From NCBI GenBank assembly GCA_047921175.1, contig JBLRWQ010000005.1:1-64000 (forward strand): a stretch of DNA of 64,000 bases. Reading direction: 5' to 3'. The notes beneath the pieces are model-generated. The model was given only the letters and a program-made list of their open reading frames with translations, had not been told where the DNA came from and did no database searches. The translations under genes were made by a program, and so were the position numbers. Shown one piece after another: positions 17,132 to 29,433 of this stretch (position 1 is the first letter of the stretch; every line of letters begins with the position of its first letter). This DNA comes from T1Sed10-7 sp047921175. GTDB taxonomy: Bacteria; Actinomycetota; Nitriliruptoria; Nitriliruptorales; Nitriliruptoraceae.

Positions 17132-18208
17132 GTGGTGGCAGGCGAGCGGGTCGCGCTGCGCTGCCAGGGGCTGGTCAAGCGCTACGGCGGCACGGTGGCC
17201 GTCGACCGCGTCGACCTGACGGTCCCCCGCGGCGGCCTGACCGCGCTGCTCGGGCCGTCCGGCTGTGGCAAGACCACGGTGCTGCGCCTGGTGGCCGGGC
17301 TGCTGGATCCCGACGCCGGCACGATCGAGATCGACGGGCAGGTGGTGACCGGTCCCGGGACCGCCGTCCCCCCGGAACGGCGCAACGTCGGGATGGTGTT
17401 CCAGGACTACGCGCTGTTCCCGCACCTGAGCGTGGCCCGCAACGTGGCCTACGGGTTGCGGGCCCTGCCGAGGGCGGCGCGGCCGGCGCGGGTCGCCGAG
17501 GCCCTCGACCTGGTCGGCCTGGAGGCGCTCGGTGACCGGCTGCCGACCCAGCTGTCCGGGGGCCAGCAGCAGCGGGTCGCCCTGGCGCGCGCGCTCGCTC
17601 CGGAGCCGGACCTGATCCTGCTCGACGAGCCCTTCTCGAACCTGGATGCCTCGCTCCGGGCGACCGTCCGGGAGGAGGTGCGGGCGATCCTCAAGGCCGC
17701 CGAGCAGACCGCGGTCTTCGTGACCCACGACCAGGAGGAGGCGCTGTCGCTGGCCGACGAGGTCGCGGTCATGCAGGAGGGCCGGGTCCACCAGGTGGCG
17801 CCGCCCCAGGTGCTCTACACCCAGCCGGCCACCCGGTTCGTCGCCGAGTTCGTGGGTGAGGCGGACGTCCTGCCCGGCACCCGGGCCGGCCGCTACCTGG
17901 TGGACACCCCGATCGGACGCCTCCCCGCCGATCGGGCGCTCCGGGCCGGTGAGGTCACCGTCGTGATCCGTCCGGAGGCACTCACGGTCCGTGCCGACGC
18001 GGACGGGCCGGGGGTGGTGACGGGCCTGAGCTACTTCGGCCACGACCAGCTCGTCACCGTCGAGGTGGCGGGCGGGCACCGGCTGCGGTCGCGGCGGGGA
18101 CCGGCGCTGGACCTCGACCGGGGGGACCGGGTCCGCCTCGAGGTCGTGGGGCCCGTGGTCGCCTTCGATCAGGATGCGTCCGTGGCGGCGGCGCTCACCA
18201 CCGCCTGA
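17132..18208 (+). CDS. fbpC: Ferric-iron ABC transporter ATP-binding protein (FbpC-like)
   Basis: 358 aa. ABC ATPase: Walker A GPSGCGKTT (41-49), Q-loop MVFQDYALFPH (about 88-98), signature LSGGQQQRV (141-149), Walker B LILLDEP (161-167), H-loop FVTHD (196-200). A C-terminal TOBE-like regulatory domain follows (VIRPEALTVRADADGPGVV in part). GTG start at 17132 with GGAG five bases before. It powers the permease and uses the binding protein encoded on the opposite strand (18.2-21 kb). The DtxR box upstream implies iron repression. Its stop is 18 bp from the stop of the convergent permease gene. Confidence 0.9.
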   Translation: MVAGERVALRCQGLVKRYGGTVAVDRVDLTVPRGGLTALLGPSGCGKTTVLRLVAGLLDPDAGTIEIDGQVVTGPGTAVPPERRNVGMVFQDYALFPHLSVARNVAYGLRALPRAARPARVAEALDLVGLEALGDRLPTQLSGGQQQRVALARALAPEPDLILLDEPFSNLDASLRATVREEVRAILKAAEQTAVFVTHDQEEALSLADEVAVMQEGRVHQVAPPQVLYTQPATRFVAEFVGEADVLPGTRAGRYLVDTPIGRLPADRALRAGEVTVVIRPEALTVRADADGPGVVTGLSYFGHDQLVTVEVAGGHRLRSRRGPALDLDRGDRVRLEVVGPVVAFDQDASVAAALTTA

Positions 18209-18226
18209 CCGGAGCCGGTCCGGGCC

Positions 18227-19858
18227 TCAGCGCTCGCGTCGCTCCCGGATCCTGGCCACGGCCAGCGGCACGGAGCCGAGCAGGATGAGCAGGAGCGCCG
18301 GAACGGCGGCACGGGTGTAGAAGGCCTCCTCGGTCGCGGACCAGATCCGGGTGGCCAGCGTGTCGTAGCCGGTGGGGGCCAGGAGCAGGGTGGCGGGGAG
18401 CTCCTTGAGGGCCGTCAGGAACACCAGGGCGCCGCCGGCGACCGCGCCACGACGGGCGAGCGGCAGGGTGACGCGCCCCAGGGTGGCCATCCGGCTGCCA
18501 CCGAGCACCCGCGATGCCGCCTCGACGTTGGGGTTGACCTGGAGCAGCGTGGTGCGGATCGTCCCGACCGCCTGCGGCAGGAACAGCACGACGTACGCGA
18601 AGACCAGCATCGCCAGGGTCTGGTACAGCGGGGTGGCGAGACGGATGCCGACGAACACGAGCGCCAGCGCGACCACGATGCCGGGCAGGGCGTAGCCGGT
18701 GAACGAGGCGCGCTCGACCAGCCGTGCGATCCGCGACGGCGAGCGGGCGGCCCAGATCGCGACCGGGAGCGCCGCCGCGACCGCGGCGAGTGCACCGAGC
18801 CCGGCAGCCAGGATGCTGCGGCCGGCGGGCCCGAGCGCCGGGTTGAGCTGCTCGCCCGCCTGGAGGCCCCGGACCAGCCAGTAGACGACCACGGTCACCG
18901 GCGTGACCAGCCCGAGGGTGACGACCACGGTGCACAGCGCCGCAGCCGGCCAGCGCCAGGCACGCAGGGGCACCGGCGGCAGCGCCCGGGTGGGGCCCCG
19001 CGCGCCGAACTGGCCACCCCGGTCGCGGGCGATGCGGGCCTCGGCCACGATGACGGCCACCGTCATCCCGACCAGCAGCAGCCCCAGCAGCGCGGCCGGT
19101 GCCCGGTCGAAGGCGGACCGGTACTGCAGGTACAGCCCCCGGGTGAAGGTCGAGTAGCGCAGGATCGAGACGGCACCGAAGTCGCTGAACACGTACAGCA
19201 GCACCAGCAGCCCGCCGGCCGCCACCGACGCCCGCAGCTGCGGCACGGTGACCTGCAGGAACGTGCGCAGCGGTCCCTTGCCGAGCAGGCGGCTGGCCTC
19301 CTCCAGCGACGGGTCGATCCCACGCAGGCCGGCCTGGACGGTGAGCAGCACGTAGGGGTAGCTGAACAGGGTCAGGGCGACGAAGGCACCCCAGAAGCCG
19401 TACGGGCTCGGTGGCACGACCCCGAGCCACTCCTCCACCAGCCCGCCACGGGCGAAGGCACCCACCAGCGCGAAGGCGCCGACGTAGGTCGGGATCACGA
19501 GCGGCAGACCGGTCGCGATCGCGAAGAAGCGCCGGGCCGGCAGGTCGCTGCGGGTGGTCAGCCACGCCAACGGGACGGACAGGAGCACGCTCGCCAGCGT
19601 CACGCTGGCGCCGAGCAGCAGCGTGCGGCCGGCGAGCCGCAGCGTGGCGCCATCGGTCGCGAGCTCGAGCATGCGGGCCGGGGGCAGCTCCGCCGCCGCG
19701 ACCACGAGGTAGACCGCGGGCAGCAGCATCGCCGCGGCGACCAGGAGCGCCGGGACCCACACGGCCGGATGGACCCCGGCAAGGCGCCGCGCGCCCGGTC
19801 CCGCGGGGGGGCCGGACGGAGGGGGTGTCGGTGCTGGACCGACCGGGGCGACGCTCAT
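18227..19858 (-). CDS. fbpB: Ferric-iron ABC transporter permease, fused two-domain type (FbpB-like)
   Basis: 543 aa with about twelve membrane segments and two internal copies of the permease EAA loop: EEASRLLGKGPLRTFLQVTVP-type (near residue 195) and EAASRVLGGSRMATLGRVTLP-type (near residue 450), so both halves of the channel are on one chain as in FbpB/SfuB. A Pro-rich cytoplasmic leader precedes the first span. It follows the binding-protein gene by 43 bp on the same strand, so the two form an operon. Confidence 0.92.
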   Translation of the reverse strand: MSVAPVGPAPTPPPSGPPAGPGARRLAGVHPAVWVPALLVAAAMLLPAVYLVVAAAELPPARMLELATDGATLRLAGRTLLLGASVTLASVLLSVPLAWLTTRSDLPARRFFAIATGLPLVIPTYVGAFALVGAFARGGLVEEWLGVVPPSPYGFWGAFVALTLFSYPYVLLTVQAGLRGIDPSLEEASRLLGKGPLRTFLQVTVPQLRASVAAGGLLVLLYVFSDFGAVSILRYSTFTRGLYLQYRSAFDRAPAALLGLLLVGMTVAVIVAEARIARDRGGQFGARGPTRALPPVPLRAWRWPAAALCTVVVTLGLVTPVTVVVYWLVRGLQAGEQLNPALGPAGRSILAAGLGALAAVAAALPVAIWAARSPSRIARLVERASFTGYALPGIVVALALVFVGIRLATPLYQTLAMLVFAYVVLFLPQAVGTIRTTLLQVNPNVEAASRVLGGSRMATLGRVTLPLARRGAVAGGALVFLTALKELPATLLLAPTGYDTLATRIWSATEEAFYTRAAVPALLLILLGSVPLAVARIRERRER

Positions 19859-19901
19859 CGCGGCCGCACGCTACCGGCGGGTCCGACCCGTGGACCGACG
19901 C

Positions 19902-20990
19902 TCACCGGAGCGCACCGACCTCCAGGAGCAGCTGCAGGGTGCCCTGCAGGTCCTCGAGGTTCGAGAGGTCCACGTCGGGCGGGTCGATCTCCGCCAGGCT
20001 CGGCAGGGCCGGTGCCTCGATGCCGTCCCGGACGGGGAACTCGACCGTGTTCGCGTTCTGGCCGAAGTACACCTGGACCTCGTCGCTGAGCAGGTAGCGC
20101 ACCAGCTCGAAGGCCGCCTCCGCTGCCTCGCTGCTGGCGAGCACACCGACCCCGGCGATGTTGACCAGCCCACCGATGTCGCCGGGGAGGTAGTGGTTGG
20201 CGACGGGGAAGTCGGGGTCCTCGGCCAGGAAGCGGTAGAGGTAGTAGTGGTTGGTGATGCCGACCTCCACCTCGCCGCGGGAGACCGCCTCGACGATGCC
20301 GGTGTTGTTGGGGAACTCCACCGCACCGTTGGCGACCATGCCCTCCAGCCACGCCCGCGCGACGTCATCGCCCTCGGCGACGCGCATCGCGGTGAGGAAG
20401 GCCTGGAAGGAGCCGTTGGTCGGGGCCCAGCCGACCCGGCCCGCCCAGGCGGGATCGGTCAGGTCGAACACGGAGTCCGGCAGCTCCGCCGTCGGCACCT
20501 GGTCGGTGTTGTAGGCCAGCACACGGACCCGGCCGGTCGTGCCGACCCACTGACCCTGCCGCGATCGCAGGAGCGGATCGACGACGTCGAGGATGTCCGG
20601 CGGCAGCTCGGTCAGCAACCCCTGCGCCTGCAGGGCACCGAGCGCCCCGGCGTCCTGCGCGAAGTAGACGTCCGCCGGGCTGTTCGCCCCTTCCTCCACG
20701 ATGGTCGCCGCGAGCTCCGCGGTGTCGCCGTAACGGACCGCCACCTCGATGCCCGTGGCCTCGGTGAAGTCGTCGAAGAGGAACCCGACGAGGTCCTCGT
20801 TGCGGCCGGAGTAGACGGTGATCGGTCCCTCGGCGGTGGCGTCGTGGTCAGCGCCGTCGTCGGCCCCACCGCCGATCGGCGCCTCGCCGGGGTCGTCCGC
20901 CGTCCCGTCGCTGCCGCAGGCGGTCAGCAGGAGCGCTCCGGCGGTCAGGGCGAGCAGCGCACGGCGCGTGGATCGGGGAAGGGAGCGCAC
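19902..20990 (-). CDS. fbpA: Ferric-iron ABC transporter substrate-binding lipoprotein (FbpA-like)
   Basis: 362 aa from GTG (20988-20990). Signal with lipobox LLLTACGSDG, then an acidic linker. The mature part matches periplasmic Fe3+-binding proteins: ITVYSGRNEDLVGFLFDDF (in part), VYFAQDAGALGAL, and the paired tyrosines in NHYYLYRF that coordinate ferric ion in FbpA. It captures Fe3+ outside the membrane for the downstream permease. A DtxR-box-like site lies upstream at 21111-21129. Confidence 0.92.
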   Translation of the reverse strand: MRSLPRSTRRALLALTAGALLLTACGSDGTADDPGEAPIGGGADDGADHDATAEGPITVYSGRNEDLVGFLFDDFTEATGIEVAVRYGDTAELAATIVEEGANSPADVYFAQDAGALGALQAQGLLTELPPDILDVVDPLLRSRQGQWVGTTGRVRVLAYNTDQVPTAELPDSVFDLTDPAWAGRVGWAPTNGSFQAFLTAMRVAEGDDVARAWLEGMVANGAVEFPNNTGIVEAVSRGEVEVGITNHYYLYRFLAEDPDFPVANHYLPGDIGGLVNIAGVGVLASSEAAEAAFELVRYLLSDEVQVYFGQNANTVEFPVRDGIEAPALPSLAEIDPPDVDLSNLEDLQGTLQLLLEVGALR

Positions 20991-21110
20991 GGGGGCCTCC
21001 GGGGTCGCGGGAGCACGCGAGGGGGGAGCGGTCGCGGAGCGGTGGACGGGACGCCCACATCACGTGTTCGGCGAACGTAACCGGTAGCGTCCGGCCCCGT
21101 GAACCGTGAT

Positions 21111-21129
21111 GTAGGTTCGCCTAAGCTGA
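21111..21129. promoter_or_regulatory. Second DtxR/IdeR-box-like operator, upstream of the iron-binding protein gene
   Basis: GTAGGTTCGCCTAAGCTGA matches the DtxR/IdeR consensus at 15 of 19 positions, including AGGTT and GCCTAA. It lies 120 bp upstream of the binding-protein start (minus strand) and 152 bp upstream of isocitrate dehydrogenase (plus strand). Iron control of the binding-protein/permease operon is the likely role. Confidence 0.7.
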
Positions 21130-21217
21130 CGAGCGTTTAGCGCACGCACGAGGTGTCGCGGCGCGACCGCGCCGGTGGCGAGACGCGGCACTGCAGCGAG
21201 TAGCGTGCCCGGTGCCG

Positions 21218-21237
21218 GGTCAGGCCGCGACCTGACC
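21218..21237. repeat. Perfect inverted repeat in the isocitrate dehydrogenase leader
   Basis: GGTCAGG (21218-21224) and CCTGACC (21231-21237) flank a 6-base spacer, 44 bp before the icd ATG. It could be an operator or leader hairpin; nothing further can be told. Confidence 0.45.
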
Positions 21238-21281
21238 GCGATCGCCCCGACGACCAGCCGCCGACAGGGACCGGACCACCG

Positions 21282-23549
<2,268 letters not shown>

Positions 23550-23576
23550 GCTGCCACCAGGGGCCGAGGAGGGGCG

Positions 23577-24032
23577 ATGTCCACGGGAGCGCCACCGGCC
23601 TACGCCTGGGACTGGGTCGCACGGCAACGGTTGGTCTGGCGGGACGCGCGGGCGCGGCTGGCCGCGACCCGCGGACCCGTCGGCGCCCGCTACGCCGCGG
23701 TCCAGGACCGGGCTGACGTCCTGCCCCTGCTGCGTGCGGACTACCCCACCGACGCCGAGGTCCGTCGGGCCCTCCACGGGGCGATCGCCGAGGTGGCGTT
23801 CGGTGGCCGGACCGACGTGCCCTTCGCGCAGCTGGGGTTCCGGTCCGCACCGCGGGGGCTGCGCTGGTGGTGGACCGCGGTGACCGGCGAGGAACTCGAC
23901 CGGCCCCGACCTCGTGCAGATGCTCAGGCACCGACCGGGCCACGCCAGCTGCGCCTGCCCGAGCTCGCGGAGCTGGACCCCCAGCCGGCGCTGGACGACG
24001 TGGCCGAGGGCTACGGCGACCGCGCCCGGTGA
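23577..24032 (+). CDS. Hypothetical protein
   Basis: 151 aa with AGGAGGGG before its ATG, 27 bp after isocitrate dehydrogenase. It is rich in Arg, Ala and Trp (YAWDWVARQRLVWRDARARL, LRWWWTAVTGEE) and has no signal peptide or membrane span. The fold is not recognised. The short gap suggests co-transcription with isocitrate dehydrogenase. Confidence 0.6.
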   Translation: MSTGAPPAYAWDWVARQRLVWRDARARLAATRGPVGARYAAVQDRADVLPLLRADYPTDAEVRRALHGAIAEVAFGGRTDVPFAQLGFRSAPRGLRWWWTAVTGEELDRPRPRADAQAPTGPRQLRLPELAELDPQPALDDVAEGYGDRAR

Positions 24033-24104
24033 CGTCCGCCGGACCCTGCCACACCCGCATCGGGTGCGGTGAGCCAGGGGTGGGAACAGCACCGAAGGGC
24101 CTGC

Positions 24105-25169
24105 ATGGAGACCGAGACCTCGCCGCCGACCCCTCCCGAGACGCCCCAGGGCGTCGCCGCGGCGCCACCTCACCGCGGTGAGGTGCTGCGCTCCGCACCG
24201 ACGGGTGACCGCCAGCCCGGGGTACCGCTGGCACGCGCCGCGATCCGACGCGTCCTCACCCGCCTGTTCGGCCCGCCACCCTTCGATCCGGACGCGGACC
24301 CCGGCGACCCGGGCCTGACGGGACCCGGATCGGCGTCGTGGATCGTGATCGGGGAGCCGGCCGCGATCGCGGGCGGGCTCCGCGGGCTCCTGGTCCAGCT
24401 GGCGCATCCGCTCGCCATGGCCGGGGTCCACGACCACTCCGCCTTCCGTGCGGACCCGCTCGGGCGGCTCCAGCGGACCTCGGCGTACGTGACCACCTCG
24501 ACGTTCGGGTCGACCCGGGAGGCGCTGCGGGTCGCACGCCGGGTCCGGGCCGTGCACCCCCGGGTGCAGGGCACCGCGCCCGACGGCCGGCCCTACCGCG
24601 CGGACGACCCCCGGCTGCTGACCTGGGTCTCGATCGCGCTGACCTCCTCGTTCCTCGCCGGCCACCGCCAGTGGGCGCCGACCACGCTCACCCGCCAGGA
24701 CGAGGACGCCTTCGTCGCGCAGCAGTCACGCATCAGCGCCCTGCTCGACCCGCGGGTCGATCTTCCGGCGCTGGAGCGTGACCCCCACGCCCAGGCGGCC
24801 CTGCGCGCCGGCGAGCTCCCGCTGCCGATGGTCGACGACGGCACGCTGCCCTCCACGGTGGCCGAGCTCGACGACGTCCTCGCGAGCTTCCACCACGAGC
24901 TCGGCATCACCCACCAGGCACGTGAGGCGCTCGCCTTCCTGCGCCGGCCCCCCATCCCACCGGCCGCCCGGGGTGGCTACCGGTCCCTGCTCACCGGCGC
25001 GCTCGGCTCCCTCGACGCCGACCTCCAGGACGCGCTGGAGCTCGGCTGGTCGCCGGTCCGGGCCCGTGCCGCCGTCACCCAGGCCGGGCTCACCCTGTCC
25101 CTGATGCGCACGATGGTCGGCACCTCGCCGTCGCTGCGCGCCGCACGCGCCCGGGCCGAGGCGGTGTAG
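24105..25169 (+). CDS. MpaB/Lcp-type oxygenase family protein (DUF2236)
   Basis: About 354 aa from ATG 24105 (AAGGG five bases upstream); an in-frame GTG at 24069 is an alternative. The conserved core VIGEPAAIAGGLRGLLVQLAHP (in part), MAGVHDHSAFRADPLGRLQRT (in part), RRVRAVHP and SIALTSSFLAGH is characteristic of DUF2236, a haem-containing family that includes rubber oxygenase-like and mycophenolate-biosynthesis oxygenase MpaB. The His in LAHP and the HDHS motif are the likely haem-pocket residues by family analogy. Substrate unknown. Confidence 0.87.
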   Translation: METETSPPTPPETPQGVAAAPPHRGEVLRSAPTGDRQPGVPLARAAIRRVLTRLFGPPPFDPDADPGDPGLTGPGSASWIVIGEPAAIAGGLRGLLVQLAHPLAMAGVHDHSAFRADPLGRLQRTSAYVTTSTFGSTREALRVARRVRAVHPRVQGTAPDGRPYRADDPRLLTWVSIALTSSFLAGHRQWAPTTLTRQDEDAFVAQQSRISALLDPRVDLPALERDPHAQAALRAGELPLPMVDDGTLPSTVAELDDVLASFHHELGITHQAREALAFLRRPPIPPAARGGYRSLLTGALGSLDADLQDALELGWSPVRARAAVTQAGLTLSLMRTMVGTSPSLRAARARAEAV

Positions 25170-25201
25170 CGTGCTGGGGGATGCTGCCCAGGAGCGCCCC
25201 C

Positions 25202-26557
<1,356 letters not shown>

Positions 26558-26564
26558 CACCGAG

Positions 26565-27461
26565 GTGGCAGCCAGCCCCGGGCCGCACCGGAGACTGCCC
26601 GCCGAGGTGGTGGCCGCGCTGGCCTGCCCGCACGATGCCGGCCCGCTCACGCAGGACGACACCGGCCTCATCTGCCCGGCCGGCCACCGCTTCGACCGGG
26701 CCCGCCAGGGCCACGTCACCCTGACCGCCGGCCCGCTGCGCCACGCGGGCGACACCGCGGACCAGGTCGCACGCCGGCTCGCGGTCCACCGCGAGGGCGT
26801 CCTGCGGGCCGTCCACGCTGCCGTCGTCGCCGAGGCCATGGCCGCGCCGCTGCCGGGCGGGCTGGTGGCCGACCTCGGTGCCGGGCCCGGCACCTACCTG
26901 GCGGCGGTGCTCGACGCGCTGCCGGCCCGGGCGGGCCTCGCCGTGGACGTCTCCAAGGCCGCGGCCCGCCGGGCCGCGCGCTGCCATCCCCGCGCCGGCG
27001 CGGTGGTCGCGGACGTCTGGGACCGGATCCCCGTGCGTGACCGGGCCGCGGCCCTGGTCCTGCTCGTGTTCGCCCCGCGCTCCGGTGGGGAGCCGGCGCG
27101 GCTGCTCGCGGACGGTGGCGCCGTCGTCGTCGTGACCCCCGGTCCGGACCACCTGGCCGAGCTGCGGGAGCGGACCCCGGCACTGCGCCAGGCACCCGAC
27201 AAGCTGGCCGACGTCGCCGCGGCGCTGGGCCCGGACCTGCACCCGGCCCCGGTCCGGCACATCACCGACCGCCGGCGCGTCCCGCGTCACGTGGCCGTCG
27301 ACCTGGTCGCCATGGGCCCCAGTGGCCACCACCTCGATGCGCGCGACCTGGACCGCGTCGCCGAGGCGCTCCCCGCCGGCATCGAGGTCAGCGTGGACGT
27401 GCGCGTACAGCGGTGGCAGCGGGCGCCCCTGACCCCCGGAGCCCCGAACGACGCCGGGTAG
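26565..27461 (+). CDS. RlmA-like 23S rRNA guanine-N1 methyltransferase
   Basis: 298 aa from a GTG. An N-terminal zinc-ribbon-like segment (ALACPHDAGPL, LICPAGHRFDRARQGHVTL) and a Rossmann SAM domain (VADLGAGPGTYL, LAVDVSKAAARRA, VLLVFAPRSGGEPARLL) match the RlmA family, including the PDKLADV and RRRVPRHVAVDLVAMGP segments. RlmA normally has two CxxC/CxxxH half-sites; the second Cys of the first half-site is Asp here, with a His one residue before it, so zinc binding may be altered. It modifies 23S rRNA near the macrolide/tylosin site in relatives; target inferred. Confidence 0.86.
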   Translation: MAASPGPHRRLPAEVVAALACPHDAGPLTQDDTGLICPAGHRFDRARQGHVTLTAGPLRHAGDTADQVARRLAVHREGVLRAVHAAVVAEAMAAPLPGGLVADLGAGPGTYLAAVLDALPARAGLAVDVSKAAARRAARCHPRAGAVVADVWDRIPVRDRAAALVLLVFAPRSGGEPARLLADGGAVVVVTPGPDHLAELRERTPALRQAPDKLADVAAALGPDLHPAPVRHITDRRRVPRHVAVDLVAMGPSGHHLDARDLDRVAEALPAGIEVSVDVRVQRWQRAPLTPGAPNDAG

Positions 27462-27511
27462 GCTCACGCCCGCCCGTGACGCCCACCCGTCGCGCGCGTA
27501 GAGGACCGATC

Positions 27512-28585
27512 GTGACCGCACCCGAGCCGGGCCATGCGCCCACGACCGCCGCCTACGCCGGCGCCGTCGACCACTACACCTCCCCCAGCCGGCGGGACTG
27601 GGTGAAGCGTGCCTGGGAGGAGCCGGAGCTGGTCCGCCTGCTCGACGCGGCGGTCCGGGCGACCGGGCCGGCGTCACCGCTGGACGTGCTCGACATCGGC
27701 TGCGGGACCGGGGTCGCCCTCGACCTGCTGCGCCACACCCCGACGCTCGCCGGCGAGCACGGACCCGAGCTGCGCTACCTCGGGGTCGACCTCGACGACG
27801 ACCTGCTGGCGGTCGCCCGGACCCGCGTCGGCGACGGACGTACCCGCTTCGCCCACGCGGATGTCCGCGACGAGCTGCCCGGGGCCCCGCACGACCTGTA
27901 CCTGTCGACCGGCGTGCCGTACTCGCACCTGACCCGCGAGGAGCTGACCGCGGTGGTCGCCGAGATGCTGAGCGGCGCGCGTCGGCACCCGCGGCCGACC
28001 GTGCTGATGCTGGACGTGCTCGGCCGCTACTCCCTGGAGTGGACCAGCCGCTGGGCCGAGACGCGCTGGGACTACCGCATGAGCTTCTTCGTCACCGACC
28101 AGGAGCTCAGTGCGACACCGATGACCACCTACGGCGGCAGCGAGCTGGCCGACCTGGTCCACACGGCCGCGACCCGGGCCGGCTGCGAGCTCGACCGCGT
28201 CACGCTGACCGACCGCTCGATCGTGGTCGGGCGCCACACGGCCACCGGCGGCTACACGCCGGGGCTGCGGCCCTACCGCCAGCTGGTCAACGACCTCGCC
28301 GACGTCGAGGTCCTCGTCGACCTCGAGCTGCTGCGCCTCAGCGACCTGGACCTCACGGGTGGCCCCGAGGAGGTGGACGCCTTCCTCGCCGCCTTCACCA
28401 CCCGGTGGGACGCTGCGCTGGAGCGGGCCGCCGCGGCCGCGACCGGCCGCGGCGACGACGAGGTGGCCGCACAGGTCCAGCCCGCGCTGGCCGAGGAGCT
28501 GCGTCGGCTCGAACGGGACGCGCAGCCCGGGCTCGGGGTCGCCCACTCCCTGACCGCGACCGTGGTGACGCGTCCCGGTGGCTGA
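27512..28585 (+). CDS. Class I SAM-dependent methyltransferase
   Basis: About 357 aa from GTG 27512 (GAGGA upstream). The SAM site VLDIGCGTGVALDLL and GVDLDDDLLAVA are followed by HADVRDELPGAPHDLYLSTGVPYSH. The C-terminal half, with LRPYRQLVNDLADVEVLVDLELL (in part), is not typical of a known class. Substrate not recognised. Its end overlaps the HAD gene start by 8 bp, so the two are translationally coupled. Confidence 0.78.
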   Translation: MTAPEPGHAPTTAAYAGAVDHYTSPSRRDWVKRAWEEPELVRLLDAAVRATGPASPLDVLDIGCGTGVALDLLRHTPTLAGEHGPELRYLGVDLDDDLLAVARTRVGDGRTRFAHADVRDELPGAPHDLYLSTGVPYSHLTREELTAVVAEMLSGARRHPRPTVLMLDVLGRYSLEWTSRWAETRWDYRMSFFVTDQELSATPMTTYGGSELADLVHTAATRAGCELDRVTLTDRSIVVGRHTATGGYTPGLRPYRQLVNDLADVEVLVDLELLRLSDLDLTGGPEEVDAFLAAFTTRWDAALERAAAAATGRGDDEVAAQVQPALAEELRRLERDAQPGLGVAHSLTATVVTRPGG

Positions 28586-29273
28586 CCTGCACCATCCCCC
28601 GACGGCCGTGCTGCTCGACCTCGACGGCACGCTGGTGGACTCCGGACACCTGTGGCACCGTGCCTACCGCGCCTGGGCGGCATCCGCCGGGGTGCACCTG
28701 CCACCCGACTGGTGGGCCGCGGTGGTCGGGGCCAGCCTGCCCGGCAGCATCCGGACCCTGGCCCCGGACCACACCGACGCCGAGGTCACCACCGACATCG
28801 AGGTGGTCGTCACCGAGGCCGCCGCCGCGCTGTCGGCCGAGCCCGCCGGGAGCGCCACCCTGGTCACCTGGCGGCCGGGGGCCCGGGAGCTGCTGGCCGC
28901 ACTCGACGCGGCCGGGGTCGCGACCGCGGTGGTGACGACCACACCACGGCGCGTGCTCGACGCCATCGACGAGCACCTCGGCCTCGACGTGCTGGTCACG
29001 GTCGCCGGCGACGAGGTGACGCGCGGCAAGCCCGACCCTGAGGGCTACCTGCGGGCGGCCGCCGCGCTCGAGGTCGACCCCGGGGGCTGCGTCGTGATCG
29101 AGGACTCCCCCACCGGGGTCGCCGCTGCCGAGGCGGCCCGGATGCGCCTGCTCGTCGTGGCGGGGGAGGTACCGGTCCCCGCGGGCCCCACCCGCCGGGT
29201 GGTGCCGAGCCTGACCGGGGTCGACCTCGGGGTGCTCGCCGCGCTCCGACCACCCGGACCGCCCCCGGCCTAG
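28578..29273 (+). CDS. HAD-family phosphatase (beta-phosphoglucomutase/phosphoglycolate phosphatase type)
   Basis: 231 aa from GTG. HAD motif I LLDLDGTLVDS (nucleophile Asp), motif II VVTTTP, motif III GKPDPEGY (Lys) and motif IV VIEDSPTGVAAAEAA are all present, with a helical cap between motifs I and II. It hydrolyses or transfers phosphate from a small metabolite; the substrate cannot be read from sequence. It is coupled to the preceding methyltransferase gene. Confidence 0.87.
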   Translation: MADLHHPPTAVLLDLDGTLVDSGHLWHRAYRAWAASAGVHLPPDWWAAVVGASLPGSIRTLAPDHTDAEVTTDIEVVVTEAAAALSAEPAGSATLVTWRPGARELLAALDAAGVATAVVTTTPRRVLDAIDEHLGLDVLVTVAGDEVTRGKPDPEGYLRAAAALEVDPGGCVVIEDSPTGVAAAEAARMRLLVVAGEVPVPAGPTRRVVPSLTGVDLGVLAALRPPGPPPA

Positions 29274-29433
29274 CGGCCCGGTCCGGCGGGGCCGGCGCCC
29301 GGCGCAGGGCCGACCGGCGGCCCCGTCGGTGCCCTTCGGACCTCCGATGCGCCCACGCCGGGCTCTACCGTCGGAAGCAGACCGGGCCGGCCGGTCGGGC
29401 TGGCTCGTGCACGCGACCGTGAGGAGCCGAGCC

